A stretch of DNA of 47,556 bases from Hydrogenophaga sp. Lineage in GTDB: Bacteria; Pseudomonadota; Gammaproteobacteria; Burkholderiales; Burkholderiaceae_C. Numbering within the stretch: position 1 is the stretch's first letter; each line of letters starts with the position of its first letter. Where the stretch lies: assembly GCA_018993155.1 (NCBI GenBank), contig JAGKSX010000013.1, forward strand, positions 1 through 47,556. Direction: 5' to 3'. The notes under the pieces were generated by a model. That model searched no databases, was not told where the DNA came from, and saw only the letters and a program-made list of their open reading frames with translations. A program made the translations under genes and the position numbers. Shown one piece after another: positions 45,568-47,556 of the stretch.

Positions 45568-46902
45568 TCACTTGGCCAGCGCGGCGGCCTGGTTGGCCAG
45601 GTCGCGCGCGCGCTCGTAGTTGGCCTTGGCCTTCGAGCTCCACAGCTCTTCGAGCCCGGTGAGCTGCTTGGCCACTTCCACGTCGCGCTTGTTCTGGCGG
45701 AACAGGTTGAGGAATTTTTCGTCCTTCACCATGCTCTCGGGCACCAGCGACGAATAGGCAAAGCTGCGGGCCTGGCGCAGCAGCTCGCCGCCGTGCGCGT
45801 TGGGTTTGGCCTGCAGCTTGCGGTCGGCCTCGTGGATGGCGCGCGTAGCGGCCTGCAACTCCTTGAGGCGGAAGGTCACCATCTGATCGAACAGGCTCAC
45901 CACCACCTGGTAGCGGTTGCTGGAGAGGTCGGTATTGAACTGCACCTTGGCGCGCTTGGCGATTTCCTGCGCGTCGGGATAACCGGCCGGCGCCTTGTTG
46001 CCGAACGAGGCGTTGGGCAGCACCGGCAGGCGACTGATCTTCGGGTCGAACAGCAATTCCTGGCCTTCGCGCGAGAGCGTGTAGGCAATGAACTTCTTGG
46101 CCTCGTCGGCGTTCTTGCCGCCGCTGATGAGTGCGATGTTGGCCGGCACCACCGCCGTCACCGAGGGGTAGTGGAACTCCACCGGGTAGCCCGAGTACTT
46201 GCCCGCCAGGCCGAAGAAGTCGATCACCATGCCGACGCCGTACTGGCCGTTGTTCACGCCATCGGGCACCGCGAAGCTGCGGTCGGTCACGGCCGCGCAG
46301 TTGCCCGCGATCTGCAGCATCTGCGTCCAGCCCTTCTCCCAGCCCTCGCCTTGCAGGATGGTCTCGACCGTGAGGTGGGTGGTGCCCGAGCGCGAGGGCG
46401 AGGAGATGGAGACGTGACCGAAGTAGGCGGGCTTGGTCAGGTCGGCCCACTCGCGAGGCGCGGGCACCTTGTTGGCCTGCATGTAGCGCGTGTTCCACAT
46501 CAGGCCGTAGCCGGCCAGCGCCTGGCCGTAGTACAGGCCGTTCGGGTCGTTGATGGGGTAGTTGCCGACCTTGGCCGGCACCTGGGCGTTCTTGACCTCG
46601 GGCGCGGCCTGCAGCAGCTTGTCGCGCGCCAGCACCTCGAAGGCATCGGGTGCCGAGGCCCACATCACGTCGGGCCGCTGGCCCACCGCCAACTCCTTGA
46701 TGTAGGCGATGCTGGCCGTGGTGTTCTTGTTGAGGATCTCGATCTTGATGCCGGGGTTGGCGGCTTCAAAGGCCTTCTTGTAGGCCTCCGTCAGTTCCTT
46801 GGGGAACGAGGTGAGCACGGAGACCGTGCCGGCCTGCGCCGTGGACCATGCCGTCACCAAGGAAAGAACCACCACCTTCAGTGCTGCTGTCTGTCGTGCC
46901 AT
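45568..46902 (-). CDS. ABC importer substrate-binding protein (FbpA-like, long form)
   Basis: The 444-residue protein has a signal peptide MARQTAALKVVVLSLVTAWS ending near TAQA-G (about residue 24), then the FbpA-like VSVLTSFPKELTEAYKKAFE and ELAVGQRPDVMWASAPDAFE pattern of family 1 binding proteins. It is longer than FbpA (about 340) because of a helical C-terminal section (about 340-444). The ligand might be iron or an organic compound such as 2-aminoethylphosphonate; the typical FbpA Tyr-Tyr iron site is not evident. GGAGA precedes the ATG at 46902. First gene of a four-gene operon. Confidence 0.9.
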   Translation of the reverse strand: MARQTAALKVVVLSLVTAWSTAQAGTVSVLTSFPKELTEAYKKAFEAANPGIKIEILNKNTTASIAYIKELAVGQRPDVMWASAPDAFEVLARDKLLQAAPEVKNAQVPAKVGNYPINDPNGLYYGQALAGYGLMWNTRYMQANKVPAPREWADLTKPAYFGHVSISSPSRSGTTHLTVETILQGEGWEKGWTQMLQIAGNCAAVTDRSFAVPDGVNNGQYGVGMVIDFFGLAGKYSGYPVEFHYPSVTAVVPANIALISGGKNADEAKKFIAYTLSREGQELLFDPKISRLPVLPNASFGNKAPAGYPDAQEIAKRAKVQFNTDLSSNRYQVVVSLFDQMVTFRLKELQAATRAIHEADRKLQAKPNAHGGELLRQARSFAYSSLVPESMVKDEKFLNLFRQNKRDVEVAKQLTGLEELWSSKAKANYERARDLANQAAALAK

Positions 46903-46936
46903 GCCTGTCTCCATCGTTGTGTTTGCGACGGGACCA

Positions 46937-46965
46937 ATTTAGCAACAGAAAGCGCGCGCGACCAA
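46937..46965 (-). promoter_or_regulatory. ABC operon promoter
   Basis: On the minus strand TTGGTC (46960-46965) and CTAAAT (46937-46942) are spaced by 17 bases, a plausible -35/-10 pair for the operon starting at 46902. Confidence 0.4.
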
Positions 46966-46979
46966 TCATGGTTTCTGAT
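46965..46979. promoter_or_regulatory. candidate LysR box (ATC-N9-GAT)
   Basis: ATC and GAT at 46965-46967 and 46977-46979 are separated by nine bases (ATCA-N7-TGAT inverted repeat), the spacing described for LysR-type operators. It abuts the -35 of the operon promoter, the normal place for an activator. Confidence 0.4.
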
Positions 46980-47002
46980 AGGCCGCATAAACCGCGGCGT
47001 GA

Positions 47003-47019
47003 GTCGGGTAAACCCCGAC
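47003..47019 (-). terminator. small hairpin after pgk
   Basis: GTCGGG/CCCGAC (47003-47008/47014-47019) is a perfect 6-bp stem just after the pgk stop on the minus strand. There is no T-tract, so it is only a weak terminator candidate. Confidence 0.35.
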
Positions 47020-47022
47020 GCT

Positions 47023-47556
47023 TCAGCCCCGAGCGCGGCGTTCGAGGACTTCGAAGGCCGGCAAGGTCTTGCCTTCGAGCACTTCGAGGAAGGCGCCACC
47101 GCCGGTGGAGATGTAGCCCACGTCCTTCTCGATGCCGTACTTGGCGATCGCCGCCAGCGTGTCGCCACCACCGGCGATGCTGAACGCGCTGCTCTTCGCA
47201 ATGGCGTCGGCGATGGCCTTGGTGCCGCCCTCGAAAGCCGCGAACTCGAACACGCCCACCGGGCCGTTCCACACGATAGTGCCGGCCTGCATCAGCTGCG
47301 CGGCCAGCTTCGCCGCCGTCTCGGGGCCGATGTCCAGGATCAGGTCGTCGTCCGCGACGTCCGTGGCCTTCTTCACCGTGGCCGGCGCATCCGCCGCGAA
47401 GGCCTTGGCCGTCACCACGTCGGTGGGGATCGGCACCTCGGCGCCGCGCGCCTTCATGGCCTCGATCACCGCCTTGGCCTCGTTCACCAGGTCGGCCTCG
47501 GCCAGGCTCTTGCCGATCTTCAGGCCCGCGGCCAGCATGAAGGTGTTGGCGATGCC
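47023..47556 (-). CDS. pgk: phosphoglycerate kinase, C-terminal part (truncated by window edge)
   Basis: The 177 visible residues are the C-terminal nucleotide-binding half of PGK, starting [20 protein letters not shown] and with [38 protein letters not shown] and the phosphate-binding GGGDTLAAI. The enzyme transfers phosphate from 1,3-bisphosphoglycerate to ADP in glycolysis. The start and N-terminal domain (about 220 residues) lie beyond 47556. The stop is at 47023, upstream of the ABC operon, which has its own promoter. Confidence 0.96.
   Translation of the reverse strand, partial: GIANTFMLAAGLKIGKSLAEADLVNEAKAVIEAMKARGAEVPIPTDVVTAKAFAADAPATVKKATDVADDDLILDIGPETAAKLAAQLMQAGTIVWNGPVGVFEFAAFEGGTKAIADAIAKSSAFSIAGGGDTLAAIAKYGIEKDVGYISTGGGAFLEVLEGKTLPAFEVLERRARG

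Overview
The window looks like a chromosomal segment of a high-GC betaproteobacterium of the Burkholderiales, most likely Comamonadaceae (Hydrogenophaga/Acidovorax-like). The evidence is dense GC-rich coding, the dapA-bamC order, the xseB-ispA-dxs order with a Rieske oxygenase alongside, several TRAP/ABC uptake operons, and an interspersed repeat of a type I associate with this family (from memory, unchecked). It is core and ordinary metabolic DNA with a few accessory pieces; no tRNA, rRNA, IS element, prophage or CRISPR array is visible.

Layout. 1-763: 3' part of a LysR regulator. 843-2522: an AT-rich orphan gene, probably acquired. 2810-5219 and 13970-17627 (with 10364-13870): two loci of a predicted peptide-ligase/transglutaminase system (circularly permuted ATP-grasp, alpha-E and transglutaminase modules; split genes in the first locus, a fused gene in the second). 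Between them are a NYN-domain RNase-like gene with a very structured upstream region (5766-5990), a hipBA-type toxin-antitoxin pair and comEC. 17670-26413: a RidA-family gene, then on the minus strand an apparent operon parE - membrane protein - parC - YcaQ-like DNA glycosylase - 59-aa membrane protein. A near-consensus LexA box sits over the parE promoter, which would tie topoisomerase IV and crosslink repair to the SOS response.

25172-29211: MFS transporter, an overlapping 42-aa ORF, a methyltransferase, dapA and bamC. 29297-32670: a repeat-containing lipoprotein, an uncharacterised gene, roxA (ribosomal L16 hydroxylase family) and a divergent SlyD-like FKBP whose start codons flank one palindromic promoter element, then dut. 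32782-36496: a TRAP transporter (small permease, large permease, binding protein). 36687-39781: xseB-ispA-dxs (isoprenoid precursors and exonuclease VII). 40082-41730: Rieske oxygenase and a YbaN-family membrane protein. 41737-46902: a Fe3+/putrescine-type ABC importer operon ending in its probable LysR regulator. 47023-47556: C-terminal part of phosphoglycerate kinase.

The most interesting signals are the SOS box on the topoisomerase IV/glycosylase operon, the structured leader of the NYN gene beside hipBA, the duplicated ATP-grasp/alpha-E/transglutaminase system, a four-copy REP-like repeat at gene 3' ends (one copy supplies a protein's C-terminus and stop codon), several likely leaderless start codons, and small overlapping ORFs. 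All functional statements are from sequence reading and family knowledge; no database search was run.
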